26,260 bases of DNA, taken from a virus. Location of the stretch: positions 1 to 26,260 of IMG/VR virus record IMGVR_UViG_3300021142_001670; one strand, 5' to 3'. Shown here piece by piece: positions 7,712-13,804 of the stretch (positions within the stretch are counted from its first letter, which is position 1; every line of letters starts with the position of its first letter). The notes beneath the pieces were generated by a model. The model ran no database searches, was not told the DNA's origin, and was given only the letters and a program-made list of their open reading frames with translations. Made by a program: the position numbers and the translations under genes.

Positions 7712-7928
7712 AGTGTATTGGACCGAGGATTTTGACAAGCCGTATAGTACGACCTTGGACGACTTATCCTCGGCGTTACGGGCCTGCGAGACGTTAAGAA
7801 AGCGAGGCTTCAGGTTTGTGACCATGGTGAGTGAAGATACCGGCAATATCGGCAAGCCCGGCGTTGACAGTGTGGAGAATGGGCGCACCACTGATGGTGT
7901 AGAGTATAGTTGGACCAAACGGAGATAA
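7698..7928 (+). CDS. Conserved small phage protein, 76 aa
   Basis: It reads MTMFKVYWTEDFDKPYS at the start, then ALRACETLRKRGFRFVTMVS and GVDSVENGRTTDGVEYSW near the end. I recall similar short proteins, with FVTMVSE followed by GVDxVE and a basic C-terminus, in many T4-like environmental phages, without assigned function. An alpha/beta fold is likely. ATG at 7698 or 7704 could serve as start; both overlap the upstream gene's end. The next gene starts 2 nt after its stop. Confidence 0.75.
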   Translation: MTMFKVYWTEDFDKPYSTTLDDLSSALRACETLRKRGFRFVTMVSEDTGNIGKPGVDSVENGRTTDGVEYSWTKRR

Positions 7929-7930
7929 CG

Positions 7931-8302
7931 ATGAATTTGACCGAACACAGTGACCTTAAAATACAAGCAACATTCGACCAGTGGGAAGTGGATGGAGAAT
8001 ACGCTCAAATTATGTATAACTACCTGGTGTATGGATTCAATCCTGGCAGTTTTTTTACCAGTGTACTGGCCAATGACTTTGTGGGTGCTATGAGTCACAG
8101 TCATCCCGGCAAATCTATTTCAGCACTGAAACGGCTAGTGGGTTGGATGCGGGACTACATGCCCGCAACGGCCTGGGGCAGTTATGCGGCAGTAAACGCC
8201 TGGGTGGATTCGGATGCAAGTCAGCGTAGACAGATTTTAGAAGAACAGAAATTAATTTTTACCGAACGAGAAGAAACTTGGAAGGTGCTTAATGATGCAT
8301 GA
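7931..8302 (+). CDS. Conserved phage hypothetical protein, 123 aa
   Basis: The frame opens at 7910, but the ATG at 7931 has GGAG seven bases upstream and avoids overlap, so it is preferred. A distinctive central stretch is YGFNPGSFFTSVLANDFVGA then MSHSHPGKSISALKRLVGWM, followed by AWGSYAAVNAW. This pattern is familiar from cyanophage and related T4-like genomes, where it is annotated hypothetical. It appears soluble and mostly helical. The next gene overlaps its stop. Confidence 0.75.
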   Translation: MNLTEHSDLKIQATFDQWEVDGEYAQIMYNYLVYGFNPGSFFTSVLANDFVGAMSHSHPGKSISALKRLVGWMRDYMPATAWGSYAAVNAWVDSDASQRRQILEEQKLIFTEREETWKVLNDA

Positions 8303-8480
8303 AGTAAATGCGTTTGAACGTTTGATAGTCGCAGAAGACCTGCGCCAGCGTGGCTACGATAGTTTTGAAATGCGTCCCGGTAACCGGTGTGTTTGGGTAA
8401 GTGTGCCGCGAGGTGGATACTATTTGGAAATGTATTATATCTTTCAAGATGGTAAACTAGTGGATGTTCAATTTGACTAA
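8292..8480 (+). CDS. Small hypothetical protein, 62 aa
   Basis: Tandem ATG codons at 8292 and 8295 overlap the previous stop, giving translational coupling. The protein has a helical N-terminus (AFERLIVAEDLRQRGY) and a beta-rich C-terminus (GGYYLEMYYIFQDGKLVDVQ). Not recognised; acidic, soluble, without motifs. Its stop lies 17 nt inside the next gene. Confidence 0.6.
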   Translation: MMHEVNAFERLIVAEDLRQRGYDSFEMRPGNRCVWVSVPRGGYYLEMYYIFQDGKLVDVQFD

Positions 8481-8715
8481 AGCAAAGACCGTTAAAATCA
8501 ATGCTGGTAATTGGCATAATGTGTTTGATGCAGAGGAATTTTGCAAAGAGCATTTTGGTCCAGGTGGCGTACAATCAGGCCGACGTTGGTTTTATAGATT
8601 GAATGACGTCATAGATGAACCAAAGTACTATCACGAGAGGTGTCGTGCAGATTTTTATTTTAGAGATCCTCGGGATGCTGTATGGTTCAGTTTAAAGTTT
8701 AAGGTACCAGAATGA
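8464..8715 (+). CDS. Small phage protein, 83 aa, probable divergent member of the local paralogous family
   Basis: The C-terminus, DFYFRDPRDAVWFSLKF, and the segment FCKEHFGPGG resemble the plan of the 7412 and 9040 products (RFGPTY, then a hydrophobic strand ending in RDE and a helix), so it may be a diverged copy. Start chosen at ATG 8464; the ribosome binding site is weak and translation is probably coupled to the upstream gene. Function unknown. Its stop overlaps the next start as ATGA. Confidence 0.6.
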   Translation: MFNLTKAKTVKINAGNWHNVFDAEEFCKEHFGPGGVQSGRRWFYRLNDVIDEPKYYHERCRADFYFRDPRDAVWFSLKFKVPE

Positions 8716-9053
8716 TCGAAATCGTACAATTTTTTAAATGGGTTGGTCGCAGTGCTTGTGACGGAACTCGAAAATGGGTTAAGGAATTTTATAATAGTAC
8801 TATCACCGTAATGAGTGCTTTTCCACTACTGGCCTCACTGGCATGGTTGTTGGTCTGTAGCATGATGTCAGCAGTTGCCGGGGCCTTAACTGTGCTATTT
8901 ACTGGTGATAACCGGTTGGCTGTTGTTATTGCCTACAACATTGTGCCAGTGATTGTGTTGTTATGGTTTGCTACAATAACACGAGTATTGTGGTTAAAAT
9001 TTAAACAGAGTCAACAGGACATTATAGATAGGTTGAAACATGAAGGTAATTAA
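8712..9053 (+). CDS. Small two-helix membrane protein, 113 aa
   Basis: Two strong hydrophobic segments are visible: about 35-62 (FPLLASLAWLLVCSMMSAVAGA and on) and about 70-93 (AVVIAYNIVPVIVLLWFATI), with a basic amphipathic N-terminal stretch (WVGRSACDGTRKWVKEF) and a charged C-terminal tail. It should sit in the inner membrane with both ends on the same side. Lysis (holin-like), superinfection exclusion and host membrane remodelling are all possible; the early-type context argues against holin. It overlaps both neighbours (4 and 14 nt). Confidence 0.7.
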   Translation: MIEIVQFFKWVGRSACDGTRKWVKEFYNSTITVMSAFPLLASLAWLLVCSMMSAVAGALTVLFTGDNRLAVVIAYNIVPVIVLLWFATITRVLWLKFKQSQQDIIDRLKHEGN

Positions 9054-9315
9054 AAGCGACGGCAGACGTAATTATTTTCGACAGGGTTTTACCACTATCA
9101 TTGAGTTTGATACTAGTCTTAAAGACAAAATGATGCGTAGTCGTGCCACAGACTATTTTAGAGCTAGATTTGGTCCAACTTATGACACATATACCCGTCC
9201 TCAAAGCAATGAGAATTGGCGTACACAGTGTTACAGTGGCAATACACGTAAGAGCAAGATTTATTTGCGTGACGAAGCAGAAGTCACGCTGATGTTGTTA
9301 ACCTTGGAGCAATGA
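9040..9315 (+). CDS. Small phage protein, 91 aa, paralog of the 7412 product
   Basis: MKVIKSDGRRNYFRQGFTTI, then EFDT, RFGPTYDTYT, ENWRTQ and IYLRDEAEVTLMLLTLE align in order with the 99-residue protein at 7412. The shared C-terminal strand-RDE-helix is the clearest signature. Function unknown; duplicated small early proteins are common in T4-like phages. It starts within the end of the membrane-protein gene and its stop overlaps the cyclotransferase start. Confidence 0.7.
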   Translation: MKVIKSDGRRNYFRQGFTTIIEFDTSLKDKMMRSRATDYFRARFGPTYDTYTRPQSNENWRTQCYSGNTRKSKIYLRDEAEVTLMLLTLEQ

Positions 9316-9734
9316 TGTTATATTTTGCATATGGTATGAATACCAATCGAGAAGGCATGCGAGGCATGTGCCCACAGTCTCGTAGAATGGGGGTGGCCAA
9401 ATTGCTGGATTGTAGTTTTAGATTTGCTGGATGTGCCGACATCATACTTGACGAAACTGCTTATGTTGATGGTTTGTTATGGGATATCACTGACGACTGT
9501 TTGTTGCATTTAGATTGCTTAGAAGGATACCCGCACTTCTATGACCGTGGTATCTTTCAAGTTGAATTTAACGGAGAGATACTAGATGCCATGAGTTATT
9601 TTATGACTCCGGGTCACGAAACAAGAAATCCCAGTTCAGGTTATCTCAATACTGTGGTAACTGGATATAGGGAAAATGGCATCCCTATGGACCAAATATA
9701 CAATGCTCTGCTAGTCCCAGAACTTGTTGCATAA
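9312..9734 (+). CDS. Gamma-glutamylcyclotransferase-like (AIG2/GGCT fold) protein
   Basis: The N-terminal LYFAYGMNTN matches the glycine-rich YGSN-type loop of the gamma-glutamylcyclotransferase family, and HLDCLEGYPHFYDR supplies the catalytic Glu (about residue 71) in its usual setting. At 140 residues it is a complete single-domain member. Known members convert gamma-glutamyl amines or peptides to 5-oxoproline plus the free amine or amino acid. In phages the substrate is unknown; glutathione-related peptides or gamma-glutamylated DNA or protein adducts are candidates. It ends the small-gene cluster; its last codons form part of the next promoter's upstream palindrome. Confidence 0.8.
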   Translation: MMLYFAYGMNTNREGMRGMCPQSRRMGVAKLLDCSFRFAGCADIILDETAYVDGLLWDITDDCLLHLDCLEGYPHFYDRGIFQVEFNGEILDAMSYFMTPGHETRNPSSGYLNTVVTGYRENGIPMDQIYNALLVPELVA

Positions 9735-9778
9735 AAACAACACCCGGATTTGTCCAGAAATGGCAATTTTGCTATAAT
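9726..9778 (+). promoter_or_regulatory. Class II-like promoter with upstream inverted repeat (copy 2 of 3)
   Basis: GTTG-N8-CAAC (9726-9741), 8 nt, weak -35 TTGTCC (9750-9755), 17-nt spacer beginning AGAAATGG, extended TGC, TATAAT (9773-9778). The upstream repeat overlaps the stop codon of the cyclotransferase gene. The leader ends in AAGGAGTTGA just before the ATG at 9809, nearly identical to copy 1. Confidence 0.8.
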
Positions 9779-9808
9779 ATGAGTATAGTAACAAACAAGG
9801 AGTTGATA

Positions 9809-10021
9809 ATGATTCAAGATTACGGAATGTTTACACCCGAAGGTAATGCTGCAGTTCACGGTATTGTTTTGCTGAGTCGCGTACACAAAGAGAACTGGCT
9901 TTGCACGTGGCAAGCTCTAGTCAACTTGGCCAAGGAGCCTGGCTTTGAAGAAGCCACAGACACCATGGTTCGTGAAATAGTTTACGACGCTTGCCGATTT
10001 ACAACAGATTTTTATGTCTAA
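9809..10021 (+). CDS. Small hypothetical protein, 70 aa
   Basis: The ATG at 9809 has a strong AAGGAG upstream; an in-frame ATG at 9779 overlaps the -10 box and is rejected. The protein is helical, with LLSRVHKENWLCTWQALVNL and FEEATDTMVREIVYDACRF. Not recognised. It is a single-gene unit between the copy-2 promoter and the MoxR promoter. Confidence 0.65.
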   Translation: MIQDYGMFTPEGNAAVHGIVLLSRVHKENWLCTWQALVNLAKEPGFEEATDTMVREIVYDACRFTTDFYV

Positions 10022-10022
10022 T

Positions 10023-10051
10023 TTGACACAAAATGACAATCGTTATATAAT
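10023..10051 (+). promoter_or_regulatory. Strong sigma70-type promoter for the MoxR-type ATPase
   Basis: TTGACA at 10023-10028, 17-nt spacer, TATAAT at 10046-10051. Spacer positions 4-7 are AATG as in the other promoters. There is no GTTG-N8-CAAC element and no extended -10. The -35 begins 2 nt after the upstream stop; AGGAG precedes the ATG at 10074. Confidence 0.85.
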
Positions 10052-10073
10052 ACATTTTTAACCAGGAGTTTTT

Positions 10074-11174
10074 ATGTCAGTATCCGAAAATCGTACCGTT
10101 ACCCCCAACGAAGCACGTAGCCGATTACTTCGTGCTTTTAAAGCCAAACGTCCAGTATTCCTTTGGGGTCCTCCTGGCATTGGTAAAAGTCAAATCATTG
10201 CAGATTTGACCAAAGAACTGGGCGGTATCACAATTGACTTGCGACTGGGTCAAATGGAGCCCACAGACTTGCGCGGTATTCCTTTTTACAACAAGGACTT
10301 GGGCAAGATGGACTGGGCCGAGCCAATTGATCTTCCAACAAAAGAAATGGCCGAACAGTATCCTATTATCACTCTGTTCTTGGACGAGATGAATCAGGCT
10401 GCTCCAGCAGTACAAGGTTCAGCATTTCAGCTGGTACTTGATCGCAGATTAGGCAAGTATCAGTTGCCAGACAATGTGGTAATTGTTGCAGCCGGTAACA
10501 GAGAAAGCGACAAAGGTGTCAGTTTCCGTATGCCAACTCCGCTGGCAAATAGATTTGTTCACTTGGAAGTGCGCAGTGATTACGATAGTTGGGTTGAGTG
10601 GGCGGTCAAGCATCGTGTACACAAAGACGTGGTGGGTTTTATTGGCTTCTCTAAAGATAGTCTAATGGACTTTAATCCACGCAGTGCAAGTCGTGCATTC
10701 GCTACTCCAAGATCCTGGAGTTTTGTAAGCGAATTCTTGTACGACGAGGATGCAACCGATGCAGAACTGAGCGACTTGATTGCTGGTACTGTGGGAGATG
10801 GCATGGGCGTCAAGTTCATGGCACACCGCAAAGTTGCTGGACAGATGCCCAACCCTACTGACATCTTGGCCGGTAGAGTAAATGAACTCAAGATCAAAGA
10901 AGTCAGCGCCATGTACAGTTTGATTGTGAGCATGTGTTATGAGTTACAAGATGCTCATGCCAAACTAAAGACTGCCAAGATTGCAGACTGGCATGCCATG
11001 GCTGATAACTTCTTCCGCTTTGCTATGGACAATTTCAGCACTGAGTTAGTGGTTATGGGTGCACGAGTTGCGTTAACAACTTATGGCTTACCGTTGGTGC
11101 CCGGTAAACTCAAGAACTTTGATGAGTTCCACAAGCGTTTTGGCAAATACATTATCGCAGCCGGTGGCAAGTAA
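10074..11174 (+). CDS. MoxR-type AAA+ ATPase
   Basis: Walker A GPPGIGKS lies at residues 32-39 and Walker B LFLDEMNQ at about 101-108. VIVAAGNRESDKG is a sensor-1-type segment, followed by RMPTPLANRFVHLEV, the usual MoxR arginine region. At 366 residues it is complete. MoxR ATPases act as chaperones or unfoldases with a VWA-domain partner; a metallopeptidase-like VWA protein is encoded just downstream (11537), with only a terminator, a lipoprotein gene and a second promoter between them. Such pairs occur in T4-like phages, where their target is not known. It has its own strong promoter and terminator, which allow separate control from the VWA gene. Confidence 0.9.
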   Translation: MSVSENRTVTPNEARSRLLRAFKAKRPVFLWGPPGIGKSQIIADLTKELGGITIDLRLGQMEPTDLRGIPFYNKDLGKMDWAEPIDLPTKEMAEQYPIITLFLDEMNQAAPAVQGSAFQLVLDRRLGKYQLPDNVVIVAAGNRESDKGVSFRMPTPLANRFVHLEVRSDYDSWVEWAVKHRVHKDVVGFIGFSKDSLMDFNPRSASRAFATPRSWSFVSEFLYDEDATDAELSDLIAGTVGDGMGVKFMAHRKVAGQMPNPTDILAGRVNELKIKEVSAMYSLIVSMCYELQDAHAKLKTAKIADWHAMADNFFRFAMDNFSTELVVMGARVALTTYGLPLVPGKLKNFDEFHKRFGKYIIAAGGK

Positions 11175-11176
11175 AC

Positions 11177-11200
11177 AAAAAGGGGCTTAGGCCCCTTTTT
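11177..11200 (+). terminator. Rho-independent terminator after the MoxR-type gene
   Basis: AAAAAGGGGC, loop TTAG, GCCCCTTTTT: a perfect 10-bp stem with a GC core and a T tract, beginning 2 nt after the stop codon. The A tract on the left arm makes it potentially bidirectional. It is the only convincing intrinsic terminator seen in the window. Confidence 0.95.
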
Positions 11201-11208
11201 CAAAGATT

Positions 11209-11460
11209 ATGCGATATATTATTCTATTGTCACTGTTAACCGGATGTACCGCTCCAGCCATGTTGGGCATAGGAGCCGCCAGCACAGCATCGGTTGTCAC
11301 TACCGGCTCCAGTCCCACAGATCATGCACTCAGTTACGCACGAAAGCAGGATTGCCAAACTGTTAGACTATTAAAAGGTGAACCGGTATGTCAGGATATA
11401 CCTCCCCCAAATACCGGCATAGCAGGCATGGAAAATGCGCTTAAATTGAGGTCACAATAG
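11209..11460 (+). CDS. Small secreted lipoprotein, 83 aa
   Basis: The N-terminus, MRYIILLSLLTGCTAPAM, is a short basic/hydrophobic signal with lipobox LLTGC, so Cys13 should be lipidated by the Gram-negative host machinery. The mature part is small: GIGAASTASVVTTGSSPTDH, then QDCQTVRLLKGEPVC, with two Cys that could form a disulfide in the periplasm. Similar small lipoproteins occur in phages and host genomes without known role. No ribosome binding site is obvious and it lies 8 nt after a terminator, so expression may depend on read-through. Confidence 0.75.
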   Translation: MRYIILLSLLTGCTAPAMLGIGAASTASVVTTGSSPTDHALSYARKQDCQTVRLLKGEPVCQDIPPPNTGIAGMENALKLRSQ

Positions 11461-11461
11461 T

Positions 11462-11513
11462 GTTGTTTTTATACAACTCGCAAGTTGCGCAGAAATGGCG
11501 CCAATGTTATAAT
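11462..11513 (+). promoter_or_regulatory. Class II-like promoter with upstream inverted repeat (copy 3 of 3)
   Basis: GTTG-N8-CAAC (11462-11477), 7 nt, weak -35 TTGCGC (11485-11490), 17-nt spacer beginning AGAAATGG, extended TGT, TATAAT (11508-11513). The spacing from repeat to -35 is one base shorter than in copies 1 and 2. A second small hairpin, CAACT-CGCA-AGTTG (11474-11487), overlaps the -35. It drives the VWA protein gene at 11537. Confidence 0.8.
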
Positions 11514-11536
11514 ATAAGTATTGTAAAGGAGTAGAT

Positions 11537-12811
11537 ATGTCAGATACAACAGCAGACAAAGCAAAAGGCGTAGTTACTGTAACTAACCCCAAAGTTGATG
11601 CCGCGGCAGTTGACAAATTGGTCACTGCCAGAATTGGTTTATTGCTGAGGCAACCATTCTTTGGTAACATGGCCACACGTATGCGCATAATCAATGCCGA
11701 TGCTTGGTGTGCCACTGCTGCAACCGATGGACGCAAATTTTACTACAATAGTGAATTTGTAAACAACCTTCCGCTCAAGCAATTGGAGTTCTTGGTTGGG
11801 CACGAAGTGTTGCATGCGGTTTATGATCACTTAGGACGTAGAGATCATAGAGATCCAAAGTTGAGCAATATTGCCGCAGACTATTGTGTCAATTACGATT
11901 TGGTAGAAGCACGAGTCGGTGATAAAATTCCCAGTGCCTTGTATGATCAAAAATACAAAGGAATGAGCTACGAAGAAGTCTACGACGATTTGTATGCCAA
12001 TGCCGACAAAATCAATGTCAATAAATTGCTTGAGCAGTTACTAGACGAGCATTTGGACGATGAAGGTGATGATGGCGAGGGTGATGGTGATGGAAGTGAG
12101 AAAGATGGTAAAAGTACCGGCCGTCCCCGGTTGACTGAAGATGAACGCAAATCCATCAAAGACGAAATTCGCGAAGCAGTATTGGCATCTGCACAGGCCG
12201 CAGGTGCCGGCAGCTTGCCTGGTGGGGTCAAACGTTTGATCAAGGACTTGACTGAGCCAGTCATGAACTGGAGAGAATTGTTACAACAACAAATCCAAAG
12301 CACAGTGAAAAGTGATTTCAGTTGGAGTCGTCCAAGTCGTAGAGCATGGCACATGGATGCAGTTATGCCAGGTATGAAGCCCGGTGAACAAATCGATGTT
12401 GTGATTGGTATTGATACTTCGGGTTCAATCACTGATCAAGACTTAAAAATCTTTTTAAGCGAGATCAAGGGTATCATGGAAACATACGACGAATATCGTA
12501 TTCATGTGTGTGGCTGGGACACTGCTGTACATAATTCAGAAGTTTTTACTAGCGAAAATTTAGAAAGTATCGAAGGCTTTGATCCCGGTGGTGGCGGCGG
12601 CACCGACCCTCATTGTGTTTGGGTATGGTTGCAAGAAAATCAAATTGAGCCTAAAAAATTGATCATGTTCACTGACTACTGCTTCTTTAGTTGGAGTCCA
12701 GCCGAAGTTGAACAGTATTGCGACACAGTTTGGATTATCAAAGGTAACAAGAGTGCTGAACCCGAGTTCGGGGTTTATGCACATTATGAAGACGCAGGAA
12801 AAGGAGAATAA
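11537..12811 (+). CDS. Metallopeptidase-like / VWA-domain protein (DUF2201-type), MoxR partner
   Basis: The N-terminal domain carries FLVGHEVLHAVYDHLG with an HExxH zinc motif at residues 89-93, and DYCVNYDLV may supply further ligands. A very acidic linker (about 174-192, Asp/Glu/Gly-rich) follows. The C-terminal VWA domain has the MIDAS motif IGIDTSGSI (Asp293-x-Ser-x-Ser). This is the putative metallopeptidase plus VWA architecture that typically pairs with MoxR ATPases; the partner ATPase is at 10074. Whether peptidase activity remains is unknown, though the HExxH is intact. It has its own promoter, and two small genes follow in the operon. Confidence 0.85.
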   Translation: MSDTTADKAKGVVTVTNPKVDAAAVDKLVTARIGLLLRQPFFGNMATRMRIINADAWCATAATDGRKFYYNSEFVNNLPLKQLEFLVGHEVLHAVYDHLGRRDHRDPKLSNIAADYCVNYDLVEARVGDKIPSALYDQKYKGMSYEEVYDDLYANADKINVNKLLEQLLDEHLDDEGDDGEGDGDGSEKDGKSTGRPRLTEDERKSIKDEIREAVLASAQAAGAGSLPGGVKRLIKDLTEPVMNWRELLQQQIQSTVKSDFSWSRPSRRAWHMDAVMPGMKPGEQIDVVIGIDTSGSITDQDLKIFLSEIKGIMETYDEYRIHVCGWDTAVHNSEVFTSENLESIEGFDPGGGGGTDPHCVWVWLQENQIEPKKLIMFTDYCFFSWSPAEVEQYCDTVWIIKGNKSAEPEFGVYAHYEDAGKGE

Positions 12812-12812
12812 A

Positions 12813-13181
12813 ATGGATTTTATCGATCCCAACAAAGTCAAGAGTATTAAAACTGCTAGGCCACACTTGCTGGCTTTGCAGAAACGTATTCTACAACTTG
12901 AAGACTTGCTTGACGATCTTGCACGCAGTGTAGAAATCGCACAACACAGTAGACAGTACAATATTACCGAGGTATTTGTACAACAATCAATGGAAGCATT
13001 AGAGGATCGACTGGTTCTTCCTACTGAAGAAACCACCAGCGATAAACTAAAATGGAAAGTGATTGAAGGTGTTGACGAGAGCACCGTTGACAAAGTAAAC
13101 GATGCCGAAGTATTTGACGAAAAGGTTGAAGGCATTGCAGTGCTAGAAACACATCAAGTTCCTGTGACCAAAGATGCTTAA
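12813..13181 (+). CDS. Conserved phage hypothetical protein, 122 aa
   Basis: The ATG at 12813 is chosen because it lies 1 nt after the VWA stop with AAGGAG just upstream; the longer in-frame start at 12708 would lie deep inside the VWA gene. The N-terminal half is strongly helical (PHLLALQKRILQLEDLLDDL, then ARSVEIAQ) and could form a coiled coil; the C-terminal half is acidic. Not recognised. Position suggests a cofactor of the MoxR/VWA pair, by context only. Confidence 0.7.
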   Translation: MDFIDPNKVKSIKTARPHLLALQKRILQLEDLLDDLARSVEIAQHSRQYNITEVFVQQSMEALEDRLVLPTEETTSDKLKWKVIEGVDESTVDKVNDAEVFDEKVEGIAVLETHQVPVTKDA

Positions 13182-13467
13182 ACACGGGGAAGTAAACCCA
13201 TTGGCAGTGTTTGGGCTTAGAGAACTCGAACACTGCCCACCTCATTTTACAACCGTGGACTTTGATCTAAGGACCACAGATAAAACCATTCGAGACTGGA
13301 TCTGGAGCAATCTTGCGGGTAGATTTTACATGGATGATCACTATTTCAAAAACACTGATAATCAAGTGCATTTTTCCAAAAGAGCCGGATTTGAAATTGC
13401 CGGGGAAGCCAGTATGTTTGCTCTTGTGCTAGATCAAATCAATAGTCACGACACTGATATTTCGTAA
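13174..13467 (+). CDS. Conserved phage hypothetical protein, 97 aa
   Basis: It overlaps the upstream gene by 8 nt. Notable stretches are LAVFGLRELEHCPPHFTTVD, TDKTIRDWIWSNLAGRFYM and FSKRAGFEIAGEASMFAL. I recall similar proteins in other T4-like phages but no function. No membrane segment is visible. It is the last gene of the VWA operon; after it comes a 63-nt gap with late-promoter-like boxes. Confidence 0.7.
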   Translation: MLKHGEVNPLAVFGLRELEHCPPHFTTVDFDLRTTDKTIRDWIWSNLAGRFYMDDHYFKNTDNQVHFSKRAGFEIAGEASMFALVLDQINSHDTDIS

Positions 13468-13495
13468 ATAAAATTTTATCGGTCATTGGTGTTGA

Positions 13496-13521
13496 GTTAA
13501 ATAAATGTAACTGTTTATTTA
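13496..13521 (+). promoter_or_regulatory. Possible T4-type late promoter box within an inverted repeat
   Basis: GTTAAATA (13496-13503) fits an NNTAAATA late box 27 nt upstream of the ATG at 13531, a distance close to that of the 3422 box. It sits in the inverted repeat TAAATAAA (13498-13505) / TTTATTTA (13514-13521). A second candidate, CGTAAATA, is at 13463-13470. No sigma70 promoter is seen here. Confidence 0.4.
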
Positions 13522-13530
13522 GGAGACACA

Positions 13531-13803
13531 ATGACAGATCAGACTCAAGATCAAACCCCGGATACACCTCCCCCTGCAACTGCACCACAATTGCAATTGC
13601 AGGATCTAATGTTGGCCGCACAAGTAATTCAACTTGCTAGCCAACGTGGTGCAATCAAACCCGAAGAAATGGAAGCAATTGGCGGACTATACAGTCGCTT
13701 GATTACATTCCTACAAGCCAGCGGTGCACTACAACCAGCTGCACCTGTAGCCGAAACTGACACACCTGCACCGGCAGCAGATACAGCCGCACAAGGAAAT
13801 TAA
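13531..13803 (+). CDS. Small Ala/Pro/Gln-rich phage protein, 90 aa
   Basis: Low-complexity Pro/Thr/Gln/Ala-rich ends flank a helical core: LQLQDLMLAAQVIQLASQRG, KPEEMEAIGGLYSRLITFLQ. An AGGAG site precedes the ATG. The composition suits a small structural, scaffold-like or adaptor protein, but nothing proves this. It is preceded by a late-like promoter and followed within 1 nt by a larger conserved phage protein, so the pair probably acts late. Confidence 0.7.
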   Translation: MTDQTQDQTPDTPPPATAPQLQLQDLMLAAQVIQLASQRGAIKPEEMEAIGGLYSRLITFLQASGALQPAAPVAETDTPAPAADTAAQGN

Positions 13804-13804
13804 C

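Noticed and set aside
8790-8795. TATAAT inside the start of the small membrane-protein gene
   Set aside because: No -35 box at 16-18 nt and the AATGG word nearby is out of register by three bases compared with the real promoters; probably coding chance.
11980-12432. Minus-strand open frame of 150 codons opposite the VWA gene, Ser-rich
   Set aside because: Its Ser/Pro-rich repeats are the antisense of the acidic Asp/Glu/Gly linker of the VWA protein.
12560-13135. Minus-strand open frame of 191 codons opposite the end of the VWA gene and the next gene
   Set aside because: Ser/Leu/Cys-rich antisense composition, no start signal, and it would cover two well-supported plus-strand genes.
13463-13470. 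CGTAAATA as the main late promoter for the gene at 13531
   Set aside because: It is about 60 nt from the start codon and overlaps the previous stop; the GTTAAATA box at 13496 has spacing closer to that seen at 3422.
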